Positions 48,212-56,075 of a stretch of DNA of 64,000 nt are shown piece by piece. The notes beneath the pieces were generated by a model. That model had not been told where the DNA came from, did no database searches, and was given only the letters and a program-made list of their open reading frames with translations. Location of the stretch: positions 118,501-182,500 of the forward strand of contig JADIYD010000012.1 in NCBI GenBank assembly GCA_016705475.1, read 5' to 3'. The first letter of the stretch is position 1. Every line of letters starts with the position of its first letter. The DNA comes from Betaproteobacteria bacterium. Its GTDB lineage: Bacteria > Pseudomonadota > Gammaproteobacteria > Burkholderiales > Rhodocyclaceae. Position numbers and translations under genes: made by a program.

Positions 48212-48238
48212 GGTTCGGTTCTCGTTAAGTTCGGCGGA

Positions 48239-48599
48239 TTATCCGGCCTGACCGCTGGAAAGGCCAGCTTCTCCGGGCGGCTCGGGCTTTTTGCGCCAGG
48301 CAAGCAGGCGCAGTGTGAGCAAACAGAAAACGGCCCTGGCATAAAAGATGAAAGCCGCGCCGTAGCTATCCCACAGCAAGCCGGCACAAACGCTGGCCAG
48401 CAGCATGGCCACGCCACTGATCAGATTGAAAAAACCGTAGGCAGTTCCCCGCAGATCGGCAGGCGCCGTATCGGCCACCATCGTCGCCAACAGCCGCTGC
48501 GTCATGCCGGGGTGAATGCCCCACAGCGCCACACCGCCCAGCACGACGCTCCAGTGCGCGCTGCAGGCCAGAACAAGATACGGTTGACCGTGGAATTCG
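48239..48599 (-). pseudogene. C-terminal fragment of an MFS transporter
   Basis: An open frame with MFS-like helices: GVALWGIHPGMTQRLLATMV, then LRGTAYGFFNLISGVAMLLA (motif typical of helix 10) and a last helix ending in a polar tail. Only about 100-120 residues remain of about 400, with no start region. It begins exactly at a dispersed GAATTCCACGGTCAACC sequence (48582-48598), which may mark a deletion breakpoint. Confidence 0.65.
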
Positions 48600-48606
48600 T
48601 TACCGA

Positions 48607-50295
48607 CTAGCGCATGAACACAAGCAGAAGGAGCAGGTTGGCGAGGAGAGACAGCGCTGCGACAACTTTCCAGAATTGCAGCGGATTGCGCGCGATCAGC
48701 GGCTGCCGGCTCGGTGCTGCGATTGGCCGGTTGGCGCCGCGCTCCAGCGCCAGCACGAACTCCTCGGCCGTCTCGAAACGGTCCTTGGCTTCGCGCGCTA
48801 CGGCCTTGAGCAGAATGTTTTCAAGCCAGCCGGGGATTTCCGGGCGCCAGCGGGTCGGCCGGGCCGGTTCGCCGAACTTGGGTGTCTGGAACGGCTCGAT
48901 TTCACCGTAGGGATATTTGCGCGTGAGCAGGTGGTAGAGCATCACGCCCGCCGCGTAGAGGTCGTGGCCGGGCTGTGGCTCGGGGCTCTCGTAGAGTTCG
49001 GGTGCCATGTAGGACGGCGTACCGGCCTGGCCGATCGGATCGTCGGCCTTGCGTTCGGCCAGGCTGACGGCGACGCCCAGATCGAGGACGCGCAGCACGC
49101 CATCCTGCCCGAGGTGGATGTTGTCGGTCTTGATGTCGCGATGCACGATGTCGAGCCGGTGCAAGGCGCCAATCGCCCGGAGGAGCGCAATCCCCAGGCG
49201 AACGACCTCGCCGGCCGGGAAATGCTGGCCAGCCTCTAGTCGCGACTGCAGCGTCGCGCCGGCGTGCCAGGTCATGAGGTAGTAAAGACAACTGCGTTGC
49301 TCCGCCGGCACGACCTGCGGGAAGAAGGGGGAAACGACGCGCCGGGCCCGCCATTCCTCCATGAGCAGCGCGGCGATGACACTATGGTCGCCTTCCATCG
49401 CCGGTTGCAGGGTTTTCAATACCAGTTGCTGGCCATTGCGCGGGTTGCGCACGCGGTAAAGCAGCGTTTCCCGCGAATCGTGCAGCACCTCCTCGATGAA
49501 CAGGCCGTCGAGTTCATGCCCCATTTTGAGGCGATGCGGCAATGGCAGACTGGCCGCGCTCTCCAGACTGTCGCGCAAACTGGCCAGCGGCAGGCCAAGC
49601 ACATCGACGACGACGGCCGTCGCGTTGTCGTGCCCGCCCTGAGCCAGGGCCAGGCTGGTCAACGCGGCGGCGGCGGCCTGCGGATCAGGATGATCGAGCA
49701 GCACCTCGGCCATCAGCGCATCGGGCAGAACGCCCCAGACACCATCGGAAACAAGCAGGAAACGGTCATTGAGCGCCAGCTCGCCGTCGGCGAAATCCAT
49801 GAGCACACGGGGGTCAAGGCCGATGGCACGCGACAGCACGTTGTTGAGCTCCGGGTGCTCCCAGGTGTGGTCAACCGTCATCTGCAGCAGGCTGCCTTCC
49901 TGCAATCGGTAGATACGGCTGTCGCCAATATGGGCCGTGACGAAGCGTCGACCGCGCAAGACGAGCACCGACAAGGTTGTCGCCATGCCGGACAGCTCGG
50001 CGTTGCGGCTCCCCTCGGCGATGACCCAGCGGTTGAGCGCCGTCGTCACCGTTTCGATGGCGCGCGGCACGCCCCAGGTATCGGGCGTCGCAAAATAGTC
50101 GGAGAGCAGGCCGCGCACCGTGTATTCGGCCGCCTCCCGCCCGCCCTTGTGGCCGCCGATGCCATCGGCAACGGCAGCGATGACGCCCTTGTTTTCGAGC
50201 TCCAGACCTTCTGGCGTGGCAATGCCGCAGTAGTCCTCGTTCCGCTCGCGCGGCCCGGTCAGGGAGGCATGGCCAACATCAATTTTCAGGGGCAT
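48607..50295 (-). CDS. Combined PP2C phosphatase and Ser/Thr protein kinase
   Basis: A 562-residue protein. Residues 1-235 are a PP2C phosphatase: RERNEDYCGI, VADGIGGHKGG and HIGDSRIYRL with metal-binding Asp residues, and GGHDNATAVVVD. Residues 265-520 are a Hanks-type kinase: LHRLDIVHRDIKTDNIHLG (catalytic HRD), VLDLGVAVS (DLG for DFG) and GTPSYMAPELYESPE. A C-terminal membrane helix (about 540-560) anchors it, with the catalytic parts in the cytoplasm. Genes of this kind sit beside nitrate transporters in several proteobacteria; its target here is unknown. Confidence 0.9.
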   Translation of the reverse strand: MPLKIDVGHASLTGPRERNEDYCGIATPEGLELENKGVIAAVADGIGGHKGGREAAEYTVRGLLSDYFATPDTWGVPRAIETVTTALNRWVIAEGSRNAELSGMATTLSVLVLRGRRFVTAHIGDSRIYRLQEGSLLQMTVDHTWEHPELNNVLSRAIGLDPRVLMDFADGELALNDRFLLVSDGVWGVLPDALMAEVLLDHPDPQAAAAALTSLALAQGGHDNATAVVVDVLGLPLASLRDSLESAASLPLPHRLKMGHELDGLFIEEVLHDSRETLLYRVRNPRNGQQLVLKTLQPAMEGDHSVIAALLMEEWRARRVVSPFFPQVVPAEQRSCLYYLMTWHAGATLQSRLEAGQHFPAGEVVRLGIALLRAIGALHRLDIVHRDIKTDNIHLGQDGVLRVLDLGVAVSLAERKADDPIGQAGTPSYMAPELYESPEPQPGHDLYAAGVMLYHLLTRKYPYGEIEPFQTPKFGEPARPTRWRPEIPGWLENILLKAVAREAKDRFETAEEFVLALERGANRPIAAPSRQPLIARNPLQFWKVVAALSLLANLLLLLVFMR

Positions 50296-50325
50296 GTTTT
50301 TTCAGGCATCGGGAGCAGGATATCG

Positions 50326-50355
50326 GGATCGAGTGGGCTGGTACCCACTCGATCC
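50326..50355. repeat. 12-bp perfect inverted repeat after narK
   Basis: GGATCGAGTGGG (50326-50337) and CCCACTCGATCC (50344-50355) around CTGGTA. It lies between the narK stop and the kinase start on the same transcript. No T-run follows, so it may be an RNA-stabilising or processing hairpin rather than a terminator. Confidence 0.6.
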
Positions 50356-50375
50356 TACCAGCGAACGGCTGTCGC

Positions 50376-51590
50376 TCAGATCTTGGCTGCCGTCAGGTGG
50401 CTGGCACCCCACGTCGTGCGCCAGCGGGTCTTGACACCGGTCAGGCCGATCAGGGCAAAGACAGCGAGCGCGGCGAAGATCAGGAAACCGGCCTGGTAAC
50501 TTCCGGTCAGCTGCTTGGAGTAGCCGAGGCTGGACGCCAGGTAGAAGCCGCCGACGCCGCCGGCCATGCCGACCAGCCCGGTCATGACGCCGATTTCCTT
50601 CTTGAAGCGCTGCGGCACGAGCTGGAATACGGCGCCGTTGCCCATGCCGAGGGCAAGCATGGCACAAACGAAGGCGGCCAGCGCCATCCAGGCTTCCGGC
50701 AGGCCAAAGCTGACAATGGCGAGGAAGATGGCAGCGAAGACATACATCACCGACAGCGATTTGACGCCACCGATGCGGTCAGCGACGTTGCCACCAATCG
50801 GACGCACCAGCGAACCGGCGAAGACGCAACCGGCGGTGAAGAAGCCAGCCATCTTCGGATCAAGGCCATACTGGGTATTGAAGTAAATGACCAGCGAGGA
50901 AGCCAGGCCAACGAAGCCGCCGAAAGTGACCGAGTAGAAGAACATGAACCACCAGGCATCCTTGTCCTTGAGCACTTTCATGTACTCGGCCAGGGTCTTG
51001 GGCGGCGGCGCGTCCGGCGCATCCTTGGCCATGAAGATGAAGGCAATGAGGACGATGGTCAGCGGGATCAGCACGATACCGAAAACATTGACCCAGCCGA
51101 AGGCGGCGGCCAGGCCCGGGGCGAACAAGGCGGCGAGCGCCGTACCGGAGTTGCCGGCACCGGCAATGCCCATCGCCGTGCCCTGATGCTCGGCCGGATA
51201 CCAGCGCGAGGCCAGCGGCAGCGCAGCGGCAAAGGAAGCGCCGGCGACACCGAGGAAGAGTCCGAGGATCAGGACTTCAGCGTAGGAATGAACACCGACC
51301 TGCCAGGCGTAGGCCATGGTGGCGATCACGACGATCTGGCCGATGATGGCCGCCTTTTTGGGCGACAGGCGATCCACCAGAATGCCCATGACGATGCGCA
51401 GCAGCGCGCCGGCCAGAACCGGCGTGGCAACCATCATGCCCTTTTCGGCATGGGAGAGGCCCAGATCCTTGGCGATACCGATGCCGAGCGGGCCGAGCAG
51501 AACCCAGACCATGAAGGCGAGATCGAAGTAGAGGAAGGCGGCAAGCAGCGTCGGCGTATGGCCGGCCTGAAGGAATGATTTTTTGTCCAT
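50376..51590 (-). CDS. narK: Nitrate/nitrite MFS transporter (NarK/NasA type)
   Basis: A 404-residue, 12-helix transporter. The nitrate signature motifs are visible as AGAGNSGTALAALFAPGLAA (helix 5) and GMGNGAVFQLVPQRF with GLVGMAGGVGGFYLAS (helix 11). These Gly-rich stretches define the NNP family. It imports nitrate for assimilation and heads a likely narK-kinase operon behind a sigma-54 promoter. narK1, nasA and nrtP names are all used for such proteins; the exact subtype is not fixed. Confidence 0.92.
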   Translation of the reverse strand: MDKKSFLQAGHTPTLLAAFLYFDLAFMVWVLLGPLGIGIAKDLGLSHAEKGMMVATPVLAGALLRIVMGILVDRLSPKKAAIIGQIVVIATMAYAWQVGVHSYAEVLILGLFLGVAGASFAAALPLASRWYPAEHQGTAMGIAGAGNSGTALAALFAPGLAAAFGWVNVFGIVLIPLTIVLIAFIFMAKDAPDAPPPKTLAEYMKVLKDKDAWWFMFFYSVTFGGFVGLASSLVIYFNTQYGLDPKMAGFFTAGCVFAGSLVRPIGGNVADRIGGVKSLSVMYVFAAIFLAIVSFGLPEAWMALAAFVCAMLALGMGNGAVFQLVPQRFKKEIGVMTGLVGMAGGVGGFYLASSLGYSKQLTGSYQAGFLIFAALAVFALIGLTGVKTRWRTTWGASHLTAAKI

Positions 51591-51614
51591 GACATTGACT
51601 CGGAAGGGCTGCGG

Positions 51615-51638
51615 AAAAACCGGATGGCAAAAACCATC
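51615..51638 (-). promoter_or_regulatory. Hairpin with T-run in the narK leader
   Basis: On the minus strand GATGG-TTTTTG-CCATC is followed by CGGTTTTTCC. The stem is short (5 bp), but its position between promoter and start mirrors the nrtA leader and could be a second antitermination target. Confidence 0.4.
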
Positions 51639-51711
51639 GGGAACTGAAGCGCACGTGACACCGTTATCACTGCCCGACGCCCTTGCCGGAAAATGCGCGA
51701 TACGGATCTCT

Positions 51712-51728
51712 ATGCAACCCCCGTGCCA
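51712..51728 (-). promoter_or_regulatory. Sigma-54 promoter of narK
   Basis: On the minus strand TGGCACGGGGGTTGCAT, a full match to the -24/-12 consensus. An imperfect NtrC-like TGCACC-AAGCT-CGCGCA lies about 70 bases upstream at 51795-51811. Confidence 0.85.
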
Positions 51729-51955
51729 ACTATCACGATATTGATTTGTATGGGTTTTATTAAAAAGAACTAGTTCTTTTTAACTATGCTGCAATGCACC
51801 AAGCTCGCGCACGCGGGGCCATCAAGGTGCGTTTTTTCCTTGATTGACGGACGCCTTGCCCGTATCCCCGGCATGCTCAGGCCGGACAGCCTGCGCTCGG
51901 GCGCCCGAAACGCCACAAATCAGGACATCACCTTGGAGGCGAACTACGCACAACG
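51729..51955. other. Gene-free control region between narK and the nirBD terminator
   Basis: This stretch holds the AT-rich palindrome AAAAAGAACTAGTTCTTTTT (51762-51781) and the NtrC-like site. An open frame on the plus strand (51786-52172) has no ribosome binding site and overlaps nirD antisense, so I do not call it a gene. Confidence 0.5.
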
Positions 51956-51987
51956 AAAAAATGGCGATGGATTCACCATCGCCATTT
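51956..51987 (-). terminator. Terminator of nirBD
   Basis: AAATGGCGATGG (51959-51970) pairs with CCATCGCCATTT (51976-51987), a 12-bp stem. Read on the minus strand it runs into TTTTTTCG. Confidence 0.9.
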
Positions 51988-52058
51988 CAGTTTTTGGGCT
52001 TTTTTCCCGGTTGACCGTGGCAGGAGCCTCAGCCAATCAGAAGTTGCTCAAACGGGGA

Positions 52059-52370
52059 CTACACTGCCAGCAGTACCTGGCCCTTCTCGACCTTCACTTC
52101 AAACTTGCTGCATCCGCCGACATCCGGCGCGACCGCCTGGCCGTCTTCGAGGCCGATGTTCCAGCCGTGTAGCGGGCAGGTCACGCGCTTGCCATGAACG
52201 ATACCCTGCGACAGCGGCCCCCCTTTGTGTGGGCATTTGTCGTGCAGCGCAAAGACTTCATCGTCTGAAGTGCGGAAGATGGCGATATCGCCACCGCTAC
52301 CCGGCCTGACGATGCGCGAGCCGAGTTGCGGGATGTCTTCCAGCTTGCAGATCAGTTTCCAGTTGCTCAT
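52059..52370 (-). CDS. nirD: Nitrite reductase small subunit
   Basis: A 103-residue Rieske-fold protein with CPHKGGPLSQG and CPLHGWNIGLEDG, where both Cys-His pairs of the 2Fe-2S site are present. NirD pairs with NirB for NADH-dependent nitrite reduction to ammonium. ATG 52370 (MSNWKLICKLEDIPQ) fits the family; an extension to 52472 overlaps nirB and is ignored. It follows nirB by 25 bases. Confidence 0.93.
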   Translation of the reverse strand: MSNWKLICKLEDIPQLGSRIVRPGSGGDIAIFRTSDDEVFALHDKCPHKGGPLSQGIVHGKRVTCPLHGWNIGLEDGQAVAPDVGGCSKFEVKVEKGQVLLAV

Positions 52371-52395
52371 TTTTCTGTCCTTGTTTTCCGAATGC

Positions 52396-54840
52396 TCAGG
52401 CTTCGACCATGATGGGGATGAACTGCTTGATGGCTTTCTCCTCGCGGGAGGTCGCCCACGGGTCCTTGGCATCCTTCAGCTCAGCCAGCAGCGCTGCATA
52501 GAGCGCCTTGCGGCCTTCATCATCCTCAAGAATCTTGCCCTTGATGTAGTCCATACCGACGCGCTCCAGGTAATGGCAGGTGCGTTCCAGGTACCAACCT
52601 TCGAGGCGATAAAGTTGCAGGAAGGCGCCGGAATATTCCATGACCTCCTCGTCCGAGGTGACCTTGCACAGGAACTGGGCAACTTCGGTCTTGATGCCGC
52701 CGTTGCCACCAATGTAGAGCTCGTAGCCGGAATCAACGCCGATCACGCCGACGTCCTTGATGCCGGCTTCGGCACAGTTACGCGGACAACCGGAGACGGC
52801 GAGTTTGACCTTGTGCGGGGCGTACATGTCGAACAGCATCTTTTCGAGCTTGACGCCCATCGACATGGCGAGCTGCGTACCAAAGCGGCAGTGCTCGGCA
52901 CCAACGCAGGTCTTCACGGTGCGGATCGACTTGCCATAGGCGTGGCCGGATACCATGCCGGCAGCGTTGAGGTCGGCCCACATGGCCGGCAGATCTTCCT
53001 TCTTGACGCCGAGCAGGTCGATACGCTGACCACCCGTGACTTTCACGGTCGGCACGTTGTACTTCTCGGCTGCATCCGCAATAGCGCGCAATTCGGCGGG
53101 TGTCGTGAGACCACCCCACATGCGCGGCACGACGGAGTAGGTGCCATCCTTCTGGATGTTGGCGTGCGAGCGCTCGTTGATGAAGCGCGACTGCGGATCG
53201 TCCTTGGCTTCATGCGGCCAGGTCGAGATCAGGTAGTAGTTGATGGCCGGGCGGCACTTGTCGCAACCGTTCGGCGTCGTCCACCCCAGTTCGGCAAATA
53301 CCGCTTCCTTGGTCGTCAGGTGCTCGTCGTTGATGAGTTTGCGGACCTTGTCGTGCGAATGCTCGGTGCAGCCGCACATCGGCTTCTTGTCGGAAGCAGC
53401 GGGCGTATAGGCGCCACCAATGGTCGAGGCGAGGATCTGCTCAACCAGGCCGGCACAGGAGCCGCAGGAAGACGCCGCCTTGGTGTGCTTCTTGACCTCG
53501 TCCAGCGTGAATAGCCCTTTGGATTTGATGGCCTGGACGATGACGCCCTTGGTGATGCCGTTACAGCCGCAAACCTCGGCACTGTCCGCCATCTCGGCCG
53601 CCTTGCTCTTGCCGGCATGACCAACGTCGCCGACCAGAGACTGGCCGAAGATCAGTGAGTCGCGGATGTCATGAATGTCGCGGCCATCCTTGAGCAGCTG
53701 GAAATACCACGGGCCATCGGCCGTGTCGCCGTACATGACGCCACCAACAAGTTTGTTGTCCTTGATGACCAGCTTCTTGTAAACGCCACCGTGCGGGTCG
53801 TTGAGCAGGATTTCTTCGGTGCCCTCGCCGCCCATGTAGTTGCCGGCAGAGAACAGGTCGATGCCGGTGACCTTGAGCTTGGTCGACGTCACCGAGCCGG
53901 TATAGCGGCCGATGCCGTAGCCGGCCAGATGGTTGGCGGCAACCTTGGCCTGTTCGAAGAGCGGGGCGACCAGGCCGTAGGCGATGCCGCGGTGGGTGAC
54001 GCACTCGCCGACGGCGTAGACCTTCGGGTCGTAGGTCTGCATGGTGTCGTTCACCACGATGCCACGGTTGCAGTAGATGCCGGCCGATTCGGCCAGCGCG
54101 TAGTTGGGGCGGATGCCGGCGGCCATGACGACGAGGTCGGCCGGGATGGTCATGCCGTCCTTGAAACGCACGGCGGCAACGCGGCCGCTCTCGCCCTGGA
54201 CGAGCATTTCGGTCTGCTTTTGCAGCAGGAACTTGAGTCCCTTGTCTTCAAGCGACTTCTGCAGCATCTTGCCGGCCACTTCGTCGAGCTGACGCTCGAG
54301 CAGCCACGGGCCAAGGTGCACCACGGTGACATCCATGCCGCGCAGCTTGAGGCCGTTGGCAGCTTCGAGGCCGAGCAGGCCGCCGCCGATGACGACCGCG
54401 TGCTTGTGCAGCTTGGCGGCCTCGATCATCTCGTCGGTGTCCTTGATGTCGCGGTAACCAATGACGCCAGGCAGGTCGTTACCGGGAATCGGCAACATGA
54501 AGGGCGTCGAGCCGGTGGCGATGAGCAGGCGGTCGTAGGGTTCCTCGGTGCCGTCTTCGGCAATGACCTTGCGCTTGGCGCGGTCGATCGTCTTGATCTG
54601 CTTGCCGGTATGTAGCGTGATCTTGTTTTCCTTGTACCACTCGAGTTCATTGAGAACGATCTCGGAAATGGTCATTTCACCGGCGAGGACCGGTGAAAGC
54701 AGGATGCGGTTGTAGTTCGGGTGCGGCTCGGCGCCGAAAATCGTGATGTCGTAGTGATCCGGCTTTATCTTCAGCAGCTCTTCGACGGTGCGAACACCGG
54801 CCATGCCGTTGCCGATCAGGACGAGACGAGGTTTTCTCAT
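52396..54840 (-). CDS. nirB: NADH-dependent nitrite reductase large subunit
   Basis: An 814-residue protein. The FAD/NAD part starts LVLIGNGMAGVRTVEELL and has VVIGGGLLGLEAANGLK. Two BFD-like 2Fe-2S segments follow (CGCNGITKGV...CGSC; CGCTEH...NGCDKC). The siroheme/4Fe-4S domain has CVGAEHCRFGTQLAMSMG and SGCPRNCAEAG. It reduces nitrite to ammonium in the cytoplasm. ATG 54840 is chosen by family start; a sigma-54 promoter lies 113 bases upstream. Confidence 0.95.
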   Translation of the reverse strand: MRKPRLVLIGNGMAGVRTVEELLKIKPDHYDITIFGAEPHPNYNRILLSPVLAGEMTISEIVLNELEWYKENKITLHTGKQIKTIDRAKRKVIAEDGTEEPYDRLLIATGSTPFMLPIPGNDLPGVIGYRDIKDTDEMIEAAKLHKHAVVIGGGLLGLEAANGLKLRGMDVTVVHLGPWLLERQLDEVAGKMLQKSLEDKGLKFLLQKQTEMLVQGESGRVAAVRFKDGMTIPADLVVMAAGIRPNYALAESAGIYCNRGIVVNDTMQTYDPKVYAVGECVTHRGIAYGLVAPLFEQAKVAANHLAGYGIGRYTGSVTSTKLKVTGIDLFSAGNYMGGEGTEEILLNDPHGGVYKKLVIKDNKLVGGVMYGDTADGPWYFQLLKDGRDIHDIRDSLIFGQSLVGDVGHAGKSKAAEMADSAEVCGCNGITKGVIVQAIKSKGLFTLDEVKKHTKAASSCGSCAGLVEQILASTIGGAYTPAASDKKPMCGCTEHSHDKVRKLINDEHLTTKEAVFAELGWTTPNGCDKCRPAINYYLISTWPHEAKDDPQSRFINERSHANIQKDGTYSVVPRMWGGLTTPAELRAIADAAEKYNVPTVKVTGGQRIDLLGVKKEDLPAMWADLNAAGMVSGHAYGKSIRTVKTCVGAEHCRFGTQLAMSMGVKLEKMLFDMYAPHKVKLAVSGCPRNCAEAGIKDVGVIGVDSGYELYIGGNGGIKTEVAQFLCKVTSDEEVMEYSGAFLQLYRLEGWYLERTCHYLERVGMDYIKGKILEDDEGRKALYAALLAELKDAKDPWATSREEKAIKQFIPIMVEA

Positions 54841-54952
54841 GGTTGACTCCAACGTTGCGCGCACCCGGGGGTGCAAAATTTATTTCAGCGCATGACGTCG
54901 TTGCCATCGAACCGCCTGCGTTGGCGGAAGATTCGCTGTTCCTGCTGGTCTC

Positions 54953-54969
54953 TTGCAATCAGTGTGCCA
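54953..54969 (-). promoter_or_regulatory. Sigma-54 promoter of nirBD
   Basis: On the minus strand TGGCACACTGATTGCAA, with -24 TGGCAC and -12 TTGCA at the right spacing. The leader also contains TGCACC-CCCG-GGTGCG (54859-54874), a hairpin or NtrC-like site. Confidence 0.8.
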
Positions 54970-55067
54970 GCTGAGCAGGCGTTTGATTTTTATGCATTTT
55001 TTCTGGTTGACCGTGGAATTCACGCACCACGGCGGGGCGAGAGATTCCAGCCCGGTGCAAATTCAGG

Positions 55068-56057
55068 TCAATTGCCGCCCATGATCAGACCGGTCGCTTC
55101 AACCGCGACGATGGCCTTGGCCTGGTTGAAATCTTCGGCATAACCGCTGGCGTAGAGCAGACAGGCCAGCTGATTGGCCAGCGGTTTGGGCAGCGGTACC
55201 TGCTTGTCGAGAATGCGCCGGATCCACTTTGCCGTACTTGCCGCATCATTGGCCTCCGGCAGATTGGGCAAGGCGCGCAGGCTCTCGTGTTCGGCTTCGA
55301 ACAGGATATCGACGCCGCCATCGCGGATGAATTCGAGGCGGGGGCGACGCTTCGGATTGGCAAAGGGCTCACCCTCGGTGCCGCGTAAAAGCACCGCACG
55401 ATCGCCACGGGCTTGCAGGACATCGCGCATCAGGTTGAGAAATTCGGGGTGCGTCGCCGGCGCAACCAAGACGGCCTCACCATGAAACGGGTTGATCAGT
55501 TTGACCAGACTGTGCGCGCTGTTGCGCACCCCCATCCGGCGGCGCAGGCCCAGCAGATTGTGGATGCCCGGACACAGTGCGTTGAGCGGCAGGAAGGCCA
55601 GCCCCTTTTCGTCAAGGGCAATCTGGGCCTGCGTTATCGAGGCGACAGGCATGACACCCAGTTCGCGGAAGATATGCGCCGTGGTCACTCGCCCATAGCC
55701 TTCGAGCAGGCCATGAACCACGACCGGCACACCAAAACGCTGCAACAGCAGGGCGAGCAGCGGCGTCAGGTTGGCTTCCTTGCGCGAACCGTTGTAGGTC
55801 GGCAAGACAACCGGGCGGACACGACCGCGCGGCATGTCGAGCCGGTGGGTACGTTCGTCGGTCGCATCCAAGAAACCGAGCATTTCGTCGAGCGATTCGC
55901 CCTTGACCCGCAGGCCGAGGATGATCGCGCCCATTTCAAGATCGGGTACGCCGCCGTCGAGCATCGCCGCGTAAATCTGCTGCGCATCGTCGCGCGACAG
56001 ATCACGGGCACCCTCGGCACCGCGTCCGATCTCCTTGATGTATTGCGCGTAGCTCAC
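55068..56057 (-). CDS. ybiB: Anthranilate phosphoribosyltransferase-like protein (YbiB/TrpD2)
   Basis: A 329-residue protein of the glycosyltransferase family 3 fold: MSYAQYIKEIGRGAEGARDL at the start, then VVLPTYNGSRKEANLTPLLA and VVVHGLLEGYGRVTTAHIF. The true TrpD motif GTGGD is replaced by YNGSRK, as in YbiB/TrpD2 proteins that bind nucleic acids rather than make tryptophan. It lies between nirB and nasA; whether it acts in nitrogen metabolism or is only cotranscribed is not known. Confidence 0.85.
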   Translation of the reverse strand: MSYAQYIKEIGRGAEGARDLSRDDAQQIYAAMLDGGVPDLEMGAIILGLRVKGESLDEMLGFLDATDERTHRLDMPRGRVRPVVLPTYNGSRKEANLTPLLALLLQRFGVPVVVHGLLEGYGRVTTAHIFRELGVMPVASITQAQIALDEKGLAFLPLNALCPGIHNLLGLRRRMGVRNSAHSLVKLINPFHGEAVLVAPATHPEFLNLMRDVLQARGDRAVLLRGTEGEPFANPKRRPRLEFIRDGGVDILFEAEHESLRALPNLPEANDAASTAKWIRRILDKQVPLPKPLANQLACLLYASGYAEDFNQAKAIVAVEATGLIMGGN

Positions 56058-56075
56058 TGTCCCCTCCGGTTGCGG

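Noticed and set aside
51786..52172. Plus-strand open frame of 128 codons between narK and nirD
   Set aside because: No ribosome binding site; it runs through the nirBD terminator and into nirD antisense.
52225..53514. Long plus-strand frame (429 codons) opposite nirB/nirD
   Set aside because: Shadow of nirB caused by GC-rich codon bias; nirB and nirD account for the sequence.
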